DNA of 64,000 nt, from NCBI GenBank assembly GCA_013180625.2, contig SNVD02002607.1, positions 100,027 through 164,026 of the forward strand. Reading direction: 5' to 3'. The stretch comes from Boswellia sacra. Its lineage: Eukaryota; Streptophyta; Magnoliopsida; Sapindales; Burseraceae. The translations under genes were made by a program, and so were the position numbers. Position 1 is the first letter of the stretch. Each line of letters begins with the position of its first letter. The notes under the pieces are model-generated. The model was not told where the DNA came from. It saw only the letters and a list, made by a program, of their open reading frames with translations, and searched no databases. Below, piece by piece: positions 1-10,757 of this stretch.

Positions 1-1487
1 GTTTTTGGTGGAGGCAACTGGGAATTAAGTCCACTTTTGCTTTCTCCACTTCAATTTCCTTGGAAGACAACACATGACCTACGACAATTCTTGAGGTAAC
101 CATATAATGACTTTTTTTTTTTAATTCAAAATAAGACCTTTTTAAGACTTTTTCTAAGTTTTCAAGACAATTATTGAAAGAATTTCCAAAGACAGTTAAA
201 TCATCTATGAAAACTTTGAAACAATGCTCAACCATATCACTGAAAATGCTTAACATGCATCTTTGAAAAGCGGTTGGAGGATTACAAAGTCCAAAAGGCA
301 TCCTTCTAAATGCAAAAGTGCCAAAGGGGGCATGTGAATGTGGTCTTTTCTTGGTCTTCAAGTGCAATGGGAATTTGGTAATAGCCTGAATAGCCATCAA
401 GAAAGCAGTAGTAAGAATGTCCTGCCACTCTGTTTAAAATTTGGTCAAGGAATGGTAAGGGAAAATGGTATTATCTAGTGAAAGCATTTAATTTTTTATA
501 GTCAATGCACTCCCTCCAATTAGATGAGATTCGAGTTGGCAATGATTCACCTTTTTCATTTTTTACTACTGTAATGCCAAATTTCTTAGGTACTACTTGT
601 GCAAGGCTTACCCACTTACTATCCAAAATAGGGTTGATAATTCCCATATCAAGTAGTTTAGGAACTTCAGCCCTAATTACCTCTTTCATATGAGGATTTA
701 ATCTCCTCTGAGGTCGTTGGGATGTTTTTATGTTTTCTTCTAAATATATTCTATATATACAAATCAAAGGGTTAGTGCCTTTATTGTCTTTTAAGGTTCA
801 CCCAATTGCATTTTTATGCTTTTTAAGTGCTTCTATCAACTTGTCTTGTTACTTGCTTGTGAGGGATGAAGAAGTTACCATTGGATACGTATCATTCTCC
901 CTAAGATATGTGTATTTTGATCCTTCATGTAAAGGTTTCAGTTCTAACTTGGGAGCTTCCTCTTCCTTGCTTTCATTTATTTGTCCCAATTCTTTGAATT
1001 GTTGTTTTGAGCCTTTGTTTTCTATCACTTGTGCACAATCCAGTAAAGAACATATATTAGAAAGATCATGCTCCAGTTGCATGCTTGATTCTAATGAATT
1101 GACTAAACAGGTTTCCAAAGGTTCAGAAAAACTCCCTTTTTGGATGTGGCCTTCCACAATAGGTTCAATCATGTTATCATTCTCAAATTCATCATTTTTT
1201 CATCGGTTGTTTACACATATTAAAAATGTTAAGTTCCAATGTCATGTTCCTGAATGATAGCTTCATGACTCTATTCCTACAATTAATCAAAGCATTAGAG
1301 GTAGCTAAAAATGGACGCCCTAAAATGACAAGAATTGAATTACATACTTCCACTGGTTATGTATCCAAGACAATAATATCTACTGGGTAAATGAATTTAT
1401 CGACTTGAACTAACGTATCTTCTACTACTCCTTTTGGTACATTAATTGATCTATCATTAAGCAAAAGAGTCACAGAAGCCAGCTTTA
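1..1487 (-). pseudogene. Athila-type pol fragment (protease end to reverse transcriptase)
   Basis: Minus-strand translation gives, from 1487 downwards, the C-terminal half of an Athila-type retropepsin (a stretch like VTLLLNDRSINVPKGVVE), a variable linker, then the start of reverse transcriptase (QRRLNPHMKEVIRAE, VVPKKFGITVV, ECIDYKKLN) and degenerate palm sequence to the edge. Frames change repeatedly and stops interrupt it, so it cannot encode a working polyprotein. It aligns with 6340-7700 of the plus-strand element. RNase H and integrase would lie left of the window. Confidence 0.85.
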
Positions 1488-1995
1488 TGTCACGAGCTTA
1501 GAGGTTTGCGCAGCTGCTTATGCGGCACTTAGGCAACTTGACTCCAAAAGTTGCTAAGTAAGCCTTGATGCTAGTCTTCTCGCTCAAGAAGAAGAGAGGA
1601 TCGTTGAGCCGAAGAGCCTGTAGGCAAAGAAGAGAAGAGATGGAGACAAGAAAAAAGAGCTTTGTATTAAAGTAGAGAGCTTTACAATGCTTGAATGCTA
1701 GAATGTTTGTGGATTTTTGTGGATACTTGTGGATGATTTACAAATGAGCTTGGAAGGGTTTATATAGGAACCACCTCTCAAATGAATGGCCTAGATCTAA
1801 TGCATCTAATGGTCCTAATTCATCCTTATCTACAACTTTACATAAATAGATAAGTACAAAGGAATATTCAAATAATATCCTATCTTGCTAGAGTATTCTA
1901 GAAGACGGGCTTGGGCTTGCAACTTTCTAGAAGCCAGGGCAAGTCCTTACACATAAATGGGCTATTCTAGCAAGTAAATTGGGCGGGTCGTTACA
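1488..1995 (-). repeat. 3' LTR of gag-only gypsy element
   Basis: 508 bp, TGTAACG to CGTGACA on the minus strand. The purine-rich tract GGTGGGGGAGGA (plus strand 1996-2007) abuts its 5' end, as expected of a 3' LTR. The last ~160 bp recur at 16974-17134 (truncated 5' LTR) and, diverged, at 61348 onward. Confidence 0.88.
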
Positions 1996-2886
1996 TCCTC
2001 CCCCACCTAATTTCGCGACGTCCTCGGCGCGCTCTCGTCCTTGTAGCATTGGATGTGCTCGCTAAATTGCCACAAGTACTAAGTCTCCTTCTTGGAATGT
2101 GAGGTGTCGTCTCTTGGTGTCCGTCCACTTCTTCCTCTGTTGGGTGGCCTTGTCCAAGCATGCTCTTGTAGTATCGGCTTGCAACCTTTGCAAGCTTGTA
2201 GGCCGCTGAACTCTTCCCCTCACTTGCCAAGTTCAATGAGGTTTTGTTGGCTATGGGGTTGTGCTCTAGGCCTTGTTTGATGCCGTCGATGAGCACATTT
2301 TGTGGATGACTCATGCTCGAAGTGGCGAGTTTCGCCTTGCGACTTGGTGCGTTGGCAACAACATTTGCCTTGCCCGTTTTGTACTCGAGCGAGTCTTGGA
2401 GTTGTTTATCTAACTCCACAAGTTTGGGTGGTGCCATGCAACAAGGCACCATGGTTGGAGGGTTGGCATCGAGCTTCAACTCGATTTGATGGTTGACTTC
2501 CCATCGTGAAGGTAACTTCTTTGGGAACTCTCGAGGCTTCACATCCTTATATTTCTCAAGGATGGCCCAAATTTTGCTTGGCATTGGGTTCTCGGTAATG
2601 GCAACATCCTCACCAATGTTTTGTTCTCGAACGGTGGCAAGGAAGCTTGGATCCATCTTCGTTCCCCATTTGAGTTGTAGTGCGGAGAACGTTTTGCCTT
2701 CAACTTTTGCTACACGTTCCGCCTTGATCATGCATGCATGACTCCCATCGAGAATGTTGAGGGAGTTAGAAGATGGTATGGGGAAGGTATGAACTTGGTC
2801 GAAGAATTCCATTCCAAGCACTACTTGAAAGTCATCCATGGGGACAATGGAGAAATCGAGCTTACCGTTCCATGTGCCAAGTTGTA
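1996..2886 (-). pseudogene. Protease C-terminus and deleted pol remnant of gag-only gypsy
   Basis: On the minus strand this starts in the protease C-terminal half (DDFQVVLGMEFFDQ), followed by the linker that normally precedes reverse transcriptase (ILEKYKDV). RT then collapses after about 50 codons: a few residues of the RT N-terminus run into a scrap resembling the RNase H end (KANVVANAPSRKAKLA) and an integrase-like tail before the polypurine tract. All polymerase and integrase catalytic residues are gone. The 5' portion continues at 14097 beyond the nested element. Confidence 0.8.
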
Positions 2887-2891
2887 CCGAG
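2887..2891. repeat. Target-site duplication CCGAG (left)
   Basis: CCGAG at 2887-2891 is repeated at 14092-14096, immediately flanking the TG...CA ends of the inserted element. Removing the element and one copy restores the protease sequence seen in the relative near 62.55 kb. Confidence 0.95.
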
Positions 2892-4255
2892 TGATGAACA
2901 CTTAAATATGCATGTTTAATAAGAGTTTAGTTCATCATATTGCATTAATAGTGTCATTAAATTCCTCAACTTAAGCATATTTGTAGCATTTACATCTTTG
3001 GAATTAATTTCTCTTAATTTTGGTTTTGTTACAGGTTCGGTAAAATGGGCATAACTCTCTATTTATAGATTAGAATGGTGCAATTCTTAATGTTTTGGAA
3101 AGCTGATTCAATTTTATACAAGATTGCATTTCACAAGCATCATCAAATTCGGGCTCTTAGTGGACCAAAATTGGGCTTGAAGTGAACCCATCTACAGTCT
3201 CGACCCAGTCTGACCAAGCTCAGTATTTGGACCGTATCTCTCCAAATACGTATCCAAATTGTGCAAATCAATATGTTCTAGAAAGCTGAGAGAAATATCT
3301 ACAACTTTCATGAAGACATGTGATTAAAATTCACAACAATTCGATGTCAAAATTGATGGTCAAAGTCGGTGCCTAATGATCCCAATTGTCAAAGATATTT
3401 ACAACTAATATTTGACAATTATGCCCTTGTAATTTGACAAGTTTGCCCCTGGATGTATCTATAAATAGAGGTGCCTTGTGACCCATTAGGGCATCTTGGC
3501 CTTGGCTGGAACATTTTGGCTTTGGCTAGGATCTTGTATTGTGTTTTGTGTGTTTATGTTATTAATGAATTTCTTTTTCTTACATTTTATTTTCTTTCTA
3601 TTATAATGTTCTTCTAATTTCTCTTTTGCTAAGGTGAAAGGGTGAAACCCTTGATATGAGAATAAGGATTCTCTAACCCTTAATATGTGCTTAATAATCT
3701 TAATTTTATAATGTTTATTCAATATGATTTATATTTAATTTCTTAATCAATCTTGACACCACTCGTAAAGTGGAGGTCTTGATCCATTGTCGACAATCCT
3801 TGGCACATCAAATGCTTGGATCCTTTCTAGATGATGTATGGTTCTTCCTTACCGACACGAATCTAGTTAGGAACCTTGATTTGTTGTAGACATATGGTGA
3901 TTGGCACATTGGATGCTTGAACCCATTTACAAGAAGTGGTATAAATATTGGTAACGAAACAAATATAATTCATATAACTAAAATGGGTTAATTATCCTTA
4001 TTCGAAATATCAAGGGCGGATCCCCTAACCTTAGCTTTCATTATTATTGTGTTAATTCCTTTTACTTGCGCATTTTAATTATTCTCATCCATTGTTGATA
4101 TTATCTTGTCATATCTTTGAATCATCATATCGTATTTGCTTAGCTTATAATTTGAGCGCTAAAATCTCCTTCCTCGTGGATCGACCCCGGTCTCACCGGG
4201 TTTTATTACTTCGACACTCCTATACTTGGGAGACAATCCTTTTTCGGATGTGTCA
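2892..4255 (+). repeat. 5' LTR of LOG-carrying element copy 1
   Basis: 1364 bp, TGATGAACAC to GGATGTGTCA. It matches 12743-14091 closely and, more distantly, the minus-strand LTR at 18517-20070. A TATA motif lies at 3459-3468. U3 holds two copies of a GAAAGCTGA block (near 3099 and 3289). Confidence 0.96.
3459..3468 (+). promoter_or_regulatory. LTR TATA box
   Basis: CTATAAATAG in the 5' LTR, identical in the 3' LTR at 13295-13304. It is the best core-promoter candidate for the genomic transcript. Start site not determined. Confidence 0.7.
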
Positions 4256-4261
4256 AGTTTT

Positions 4262-4279
4262 TGGCGCCGTTGCCGGGGA
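4262..4279 (+). other. Primer-binding site (tRNA-Asp type)
   Basis: TGGCGCCGTTGCCGGGGA begins 6 nt after the 5' LTR. It is the primer site typical of Athila/Tat-type plant gypsy elements and is also present, in reverse, at 54089-54106. Confidence 0.92.
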
Positions 4280-4449
4280 AGGTAAAAATTGGCGTGCAAA
4301 ATTGTAAGTGTTCTCTTTTCTCATTTTAGATCTTAATTTCTTGTGTGTTCACCTTTTCTTCTCTTTCCGTCTCTCTTCCTTGCATGAAAATTTGATCACG
4401 AACATCTAGTGGTAGACTTGTTAGAAAAACATCATCTTCCTTAGATTAC

Positions 4450-7400
4450 ATGGCCGACAATCATGCGGAAATATTCACGGATGAAGGGTACAATCGTTCG
4501 CAACAAAATGATCAAAACCAACGAAGAACCCTTAGAGACTACATGAATCCGGTAAGGACTAGTGCACCATCTTGTGTAGTTTCTCCTCCAGATTCAATCC
4601 ATTTTAATTTCAAACCAAGTTTTGTTCGACTTCTACCCACTTTTCATGGCCTTGACATGGAGAACCCATATTCGCACTTGAAACTCTTTGAAGAGGTATG
4701 TAACTCCTACACTGACCCAAATTGTAGCATAAACACCATTAGATTAAAGCTTTTTCCTTTTTCTTTAAAAGATAAAGCTAGAACATGGCTACAAAATTTG
4801 AGGTCGAATTCCATCAGTTCATGGGATGAGATGAAACAACAATTCTTGAAAAAAATTTTTCCTACCCATAGAACAAATTCTCTTAAAAGACAAATTTCTG
4901 ATTTCTCTCAAAAACAAGGGGAAACCCTTTACCAATGTTGGGATAGGTATAAGGAACTACTTAATACCTGTCCTCACCATGGTTTTGAGACTTGGAGAGT
5001 AGTTGCACACTTCTAGGAAGGGTTAACACCTCAAGATAGGCAACTAGTGGAATTAATGTGTAATGGAGAATTTAAAGAAAAGACCTCTGAGGAAGCACTT
5101 GACTTCCTAGATCCTTGGCAGAAAAAAGGCACAAATTGGGACAATTGCTGGGGGGGACACCTATGGGTACCTAGGCAAGGCCCCAACCTCGACATCCAAT
5201 AGAGGCATTACAACCTTAGGGAAGACCATGACCTTCAAGCCAAATTTGCATCCCTAGCTAGAAAAGCGAGGCTTTAGAGATGAAAAAGAGGTGGTCAATT
5301 GAACATCGATTCAAAAAAATGTCTTAAAACATATGTGAGACAATGACCATTATACGATGATTGCCCAACTTTGCCTGCCTTTAGGGAATGTCTCCATGAA
5401 GAAGCCAATGCCTTAAACACTTGCAAAAGGCCAAATCACAATCCATATTCACAAACCTACAATCCTGGTTGGAGAAATCATCAAAATTTTAGCTGGAAAA
5501 ATGACAAACATGCACAATCTTCACAAGTCCCTTTTCAAGCACAACAAAATTTTCAAAATTCTCATGATCATGAATATGCTCCTCCTCATAGGAATGACCT
5601 TCAAGAAACATTGCATTCATTCATTACAAAGCAAGAGACTTTCAATAGCCAAACTGCTCAAACATTAGCAAATTTGTCAGAAACTCTTGCAAAATTTGCA
5701 TCTACATTTAGTATCCAAGAGAAAGGAAAATTTCCTTCTCAGACATTGCAAAACCCCAAAGATCAATCTAACTCAAATGCAGGGAGTTCAAGTAACCATT
5801 ATTTTGACCAAGCCAAGTCAGTCATGACCCTTCGCAATGGTAAGATTATTGAAAAACATATTCCTAACCCTTGTGAGAAAGAAGAAGAATCGATCTCTAA
5901 AAGGCAGGAAGAGGTTTCCAAACCAACACCTAGCGAAGAGGAAACCAAATCCTCATCTGTGCCTCCATTTCCTCAAGCATTAGCCACACAAAGAAGCCAA
6001 CTCACAATTCTGAAATCTTTGAAATTTTCAAACAGGTAAAGGTCAACATTCCCTTGCTTGATGTGATCAAACAGGTACCTTCTTATGCAAAGTTTTTGAA
6101 AGACTTGTGCACTGTGAAAAAAAAACTAAATGTGAAAAAGAAGGCCTTTCTAGCCGAGCAAGTAAGTGTTATTCTTCAAAATAATAATACAGTGAAATAT
6201 AAGGATCCAGGTTGTCCTACAATTTCATGTGTTATTGGAGACCATAAGATTGAACAAGCTTTACTTGATCTTGGTGCTAGTGTGAATTTGCTTCCATACT
6301 CGGTTTTTCAAAAACTCAATCTAAGTGAGTTAAAACCAACTTCGGTGACTCTTTTGCTTGCTGATAGATCAATTAAAGTACCAAGAGGAGTAGTAGAAGA
6401 TGTATTAGTTCAAGTCGATAAATTCATTTACCCAGTGGATTTTATCGTCTTGGACACACAACCAGTGGAAGTAAGCAATTAAATTCCTGTTATTTTAGGG
6501 CGTCCATTTCTAGGCTACCTCTAATGCTTTGATTAATGTAGAAATGGGAGTCAATGAAGCCTATCATTTGGGAAACATGACATTGCGAACTTAATGTTCA
6601 ATATGTGCAAACAACCAAATGAAGAAGAAGATGAAGTTGATAAAGCCAATGTAATTGAATCTATTGTGGAAGATCACATCCAAAAGGGAGTTCTTCTGAC
6701 CCTTTGGAAACTTCTCTAGTGAATTCATTAGAATCAAGCATGGAACTAGAGTCTGATTTTTCTGATATATGCTCTTTATTGGATTGTGCACAGGTGATGG
6801 AAAAATGCTCAAAATCAAGATTTGAAGAATTGGGGCAAATGAATGAAAGCAAGGAAGATGAAGCTCCCAAGTTAGAATTGAAGTCCTTACCTGAAGGACT
6901 GAAATATGCTTATCTTGGGGAGAATCAGACATATCCGGTGGTAATTTCTTCATCCCTCACATGCGAGCAACAAGGTAAGTTGATAGAAGTACTTAAAAGG
7001 CATAAAAATGCAATTGGGTGGACTTTAAAAGATATAAAAGGCATTAACACTTTAATTTGCACAAATAGAATACATTTAGAGGAAAATGCCAAAACATCTC
7101 AACAACCTCAAAGGAGATTAAATCCACATATGAAAGAGGTCATTAGGGCTGAAGTTCTCAAACTACTTGATGTGGGAATATCTATCCTATTTCTGATAGT
7201 AAATGGGTAAGCCCTACACAAGTAGTGCCAAAAAAATCTGGCATTACAGTTGTTAAAAATGAAAAGGGGGAATCATTGCCAACTCGTGTCTCATCTAGTT
7301 GGAGGATGTGCATTGATTATAGAAAATTAAATGCTATCACTAGAAAAGACCATTTTCCCTTACCTTTCCTTGACCAAATTCTTGAAAGAGTAGCAGGACA

Positions 7401-9762
7401 CCCCTACTACTGCTTTTTTGATGGATACTCAGGCTATTATCAAATTCTCATTGCACTCGAAGACCAAGAAAAGACCACATTCACGTGCCCCTTTGGCACT
7501 TTTGCATTTAGGAGAATGCCTTTTGGACTTTGTAATGCTCCAGCTACTTTTGAAAGATGCATGCTAAGCATTTTTAGTGACATGGTCGAGCATTGTTTAG
7601 AAGTTTTCATGGATGATTTAACGGTCTTTGGAAACTCTTTTGATAATTGTCTTGAAAACTTAGAAAAAGTCCTACGAAGGTGTGTAGAAAAAGGTCTTAT
7701 TTTGAATTGGGAAAAGTCATTATATGGTTTCACTTCGAGCCATTGTCTTAGGTTATGTGGTGTCTTCTAAGGGAATTGAAGTGGACAAAGCAAAAGTGGA
7801 ATTAATTTCCCAGCTGCCTCCACCAAAAACAGTTAAAGAGGTTCGTTCATTTTTAGGGCATGCTGGATTTTATAGGAGGTTCATAAGAAATTTTAGTGCT
7901 ATATCTAAACCTCTTTGTAACCTCTTAATAAAAGATACTTCCTTTGAATAGACTCAAGAATGTCAAAATGCCTTTGATACATTAATTGGGCTTTTAACAT
8001 CTGCTTCAATTATGCAATCTCCTGATTGGTCCTTGCCTTTTGAATTGATGTGTGATGCAAGCGACTATGCAGTTGGTGCTGTCTTAGGAAAAAGAAAAGA
8101 AGGTAAGCCTTATGTGATATACTATGCAAGTAGGACTTTAAATGATGCACAAATGAATTATACAACAACTGAAAAAGAACTACTTACAATAGTATTTACA
8201 TTAGACAAATTTCGATCGTATTTAATTGATTCTCCCACGATTGTTTACACTGACCATGCAGCTATAAGATATTTAATGCCTAAACAGGATGCAAAACCTA
8301 GATTGATACGGTGGATCTTATTGCTCCAAGAATTTAACATCATAATAAAGGATAAGAAAAGAGCTGAAAATGTCGTTGTAGATCATCTTTCAAGACTAAC
8401 GACAGAGACATTAATTGAAACTTCACCTATCAATGATTCTTTTCCTGAAGAATTTTTATTTTCTGTTGCTACTGTACCTTGGTTTGCTAACATTGTAAAT
8501 TTTCTTGCGACAGGGAAAATGCCACCTCATTGGAATGCTCAAGACAAAAGAAAATTTTTAACCAAGGTGAAAAATTTTTACTGGGATGACCCATATCTGT
8601 TCAAATATTGTCCAGACCAAATAATGAGAAGATGCATACCCGACAATGAGGTAAGTAGGGTCATTAACTTTTGTCATTCTGAAGCATGTGGAGGACATTT
8701 TTCATCTAGAAAAACAGCTGTTAAGATCTTACAATATGGATTTTATTGGCCCACCTTATTTAAAGATGCACATGCATTTTGCAAAACGTGTGAAAATTGT
8801 CAAAAATTGGGATCTATTTCAAAAAGAAACATGATGCCGTTGAATCCCATTCTTGTCGTTGAAATCTTTGACTGTTGGGGTATTGATTTTATGGGACCTT
8901 TTCCACCATCATTTGGTTTTGTGTACATCCTTGTTGCAGTAGATTATGTTTCAAAATGGGTCGAGGCAATTCCATGTCAAAACAATGATCACAAAACAGT
9001 TGTCAAATTTTTGAAAGAGAATATCTTAAGTAGATTTGGAATTCCTCGAGCCATTATTAGTGATGGGGGTACACATTTTTGTAACAAAACATTTGAAACT
9101 ATAATGAAGAAATATGGAATAACCCATAAAATTTCTACACCTTATCACCCACAAACAAGGGGACAAGTTGAATTAGCTAATAGGGAGATAAAACAGATCT
9201 TAGAAAAAACGGTTAAACCAAATCGTAAAGATTGGTCTTTAAGACTTAGTGATGCACTTTGGGCTTACCGAACTGCTTTTAAAACATCATTAGGAATGTC
9301 TCCTTATAGACTAGTTTATGGAAAACCTTGTCACTTGCCTGTGAAAATTGAGCATAAAGCTTATTGGGCCATTAAAACATTCAACACAAATTTGAATAGT
9401 GTTTGCAAATTACGTAAATTTCAACTGAGTGAACTTGAAGAAATCAGGAATGAGGCTTATGAAAATTCTAAAATCTGCAAAGAAAAAATGAAGGTTTTTC
9501 ATGACAAATCCATTGTTAGAAATCTTTTGAACCTTCACAAAAAGTTTTTTTGTATGATTCAAGATTGCATTTGTTTCCTGGTAAACTTCGGTCTCGTTGG
9601 ACTGGGCCTTTCATTGTAAAAAATGTTTTCCCTCATGGAGCAATTGAAATTGAAAACCCAAAGAATGGTAATGTGTTTAAAGTTAATGGACAACGGTTAA
9701 AACCATTCTTTGAAAATTTTGACAAAAACGAAGAGTCCATTGCTTTAATTGATCCTTTTTAA
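4450..9762 (+). pseudogene. Degraded gag-pol polyprotein of copy 1
   Basis: Ordered remains of a gypsy polyprotein: gag from ATG 4450 ([19 protein letters not shown], the capsid-like region to about 5016, then a stop), frameshifted gag C-terminus to 6039, protease 6054-6482 (DLGAS instead of the usual DTG/DSG; the same variant is seen in the intact copy), linker, reverse transcriptase 7225-7951 with the VFMDD catalytic box near 7606, RNase H from 8012 (CDAS), integrase zinc-binding HHCC near 8680-8810 and the DDE region (GIDFMGPF near 8880, ISDGGTHF near 9056, QVELANRE near 9170). The tail at 9550-9762 carries the SRWTGPF...KVNGQRLK motif. Stops near 5014, 6037, 6481, 7207, 7949 and 9617, plus frame changes, make it non-functional without complementation. 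Confidence 0.93.
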
Positions 9763-9767
9763 GGATT

Positions 9768-9842
9768 GATTTTCCCGGTCAAGTGGCGGATACGGTACTC
9801 CGTGGCTTTTAAAGTCGGTTTTTTAGTTCCCTAAAAACTGTT
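9768..9842 (+). other. Conserved non-coding box A between pol and ORF3
   Basis: About 75 nt just after the pol stop, matching the minus strand at 47702-47776 in the other LOG element. Two cores are identical, CGGATACGGTACTCCGTG and AGTTCCCTAAAAACTGT. Each holds a short inverted repeat (ACGG/CCGT; AGTT/AACT). Possible roles are a promoter, splice or RNA-structure element for downstream ORFs; none is demonstrated. Confidence 0.65.
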
Positions 9843-9996
9843 GCTCACCTTGCATCCATTTTCTTTTCTTCTCTCTCATTTTCTCACATGGATACCAATT
9901 CTCTCAAAAATTGCACAAAAAATTGCCCTTCTTCCCCAAAAGATTTGCCTTAAAATTATAAAGCTGTCTCTTAGTGCAGAAAGACTAAGGTTATTG

Positions 9997-10443
9997 ATGC
10001 GTAAGGGTATTCCTGCCGATTTAAGATGGTTAATTGAAGCCAAGGTTCGATTCTCTTGTGAGTTTTCAGATAATCTTGTTTACCATATGCCAAGTTTGGA
10101 AAAAAGCTCTTATGCTAAAAAGAGAAGAGCAAAAAGGTTACAAGTTTGTCACAAATGTGCAAGATGGACTTGTAACCAGCGTTGCCGCTCTTTGGGATAT
10201 TTGTCTAACAATCGAGAGGATAAGCTACAGTTCATCAAGGATGGACTGAGTAAGGAGTCCTTGGATGATATCCGAGTGACTCTTGAGACGCATTCTTGTG
10301 GACTTGTGCAGCGTGAAATTTTTAATTTGTGGACACAATTCCGAGATGAGCAGGAACGCTATAGTCTTGGGAATCTGACTCAAAACGACCCTGTTTGCCA
10401 GTTTATAAGAAAACTGGATGGGAAGCATATCCCCAACTCATAG
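9997..10443 (+). CDS. ORF3: basic cysteine-rich zinc-finger-like protein (copy 1, N-terminus frameshifted)
   Basis: 148 residues from the first in-frame ATG (9997). Its partner in the other element is 182 residues, and the ATG aligned with that start is 9888, from which the frame closes after 21 codons, so a small indel has shifted the N-terminus. The protein has a basic run SSYAKKRRAKRLQ directly followed by CHKCARWTCNQRC (C-x2-C-x4-C-x3-C, a likely zinc site), then a hydrophilic helical C-terminus ending IRKLDGKHIPNS. A basic arm followed by a compact Cys cluster is reminiscent of cysteine-rich nucleic-acid-binding proteins of carla-like plant RNA viruses, some of which are known silencing suppressors. 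That link is a pattern resemblance only. It lies between pol and LOG. It is neither a typical retroviral envelope (no signal peptide or transmembrane segment) nor a second gag. Confidence 0.75.
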   Translation: MRKGIPADLRWLIEAKVRFSCEFSDNLVYHMPSLEKSSYAKKRRAKRLQVCHKCARWTCNQRCRSLGYLSNNREDKLQFIKDGLSKESLDDIRVTLETHSCGLVQREIFNLWTQFRDEQERYSLGNLTQNDPVCQFIRKLDGKHIPNS

Positions 10444-10518
10444 AAGGTGTTTAAGCCGTTTCTGGACGTAAAACCAGAGGAAGATGTGAGCCACAGTCAC
10501 AACTACCTGTACATATGC
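10432..10518 (+). other. Conserved box B spanning the ORF3 stop
   Basis: About 87 nt covering the last ORF3 codons, its TAG and the following ~75 nt. It differs from the other LOG element (minus, 47039-47126) at only two positions, far fewer than in either neighbouring coding frame. The frame after TAG stays open in both copies (begins KVFKP, then LDVKPEEDVSH), with differences F/L and S/N. Options are stop-codon readthrough, a lost or alternative exon, or an RNA/DNA element such as a splice or promoter module for LOG. Confidence 0.7.
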
Positions 10519-10700
10519 ATGCGTGCCATCATTTTTGAATTTTAATACCTCATAGCTGTCATTTTTGAATTTGTATCTTTTGTTTGACTTATGTGTCTTA
10601 TTTCATCATCTTTTGAATTTTTGTGCATTATTGTCAACTTTTTCAACAAACAATCGAGCTACCTAGATAGATATCATCATTAGCATACCTTTTTGCACCC

Positions 10701-10709
10701 CATAAATAC
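10701..10709 (+). promoter_or_regulatory. Candidate internal TATA box upstream of LOG
   Basis: CATAAATAC, 57 nt upstream of the LOG ATG. The same position in the other element holds TATAAATAC (53 nt upstream), and both are followed by a CATG...TTGTTCTT-like stretch. This suggests a subgenomic promoter so LOG need not be translated from the genomic RNA. No expression evidence. Confidence 0.5.
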
Positions 10710-10757
10710 CACATGTCTTGTTCTCTTCTTCACACATAGTTAGAGAGTTACATAGAC

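Noticed and set aside
2092..2741. Plus-strand open frames opposite gypsy protease/pol remnant
   Set aside because: Shadows of the minus-strand coding remnant.
9841..9996. ORF3 N-terminus in copy 1 as an extra hydrophobic leader
   Set aside because: The frame opens at TTG, not ATG, and the ATG aligned with copy 2 is in another frame; the hydrophobic stretch is a frameshift product.
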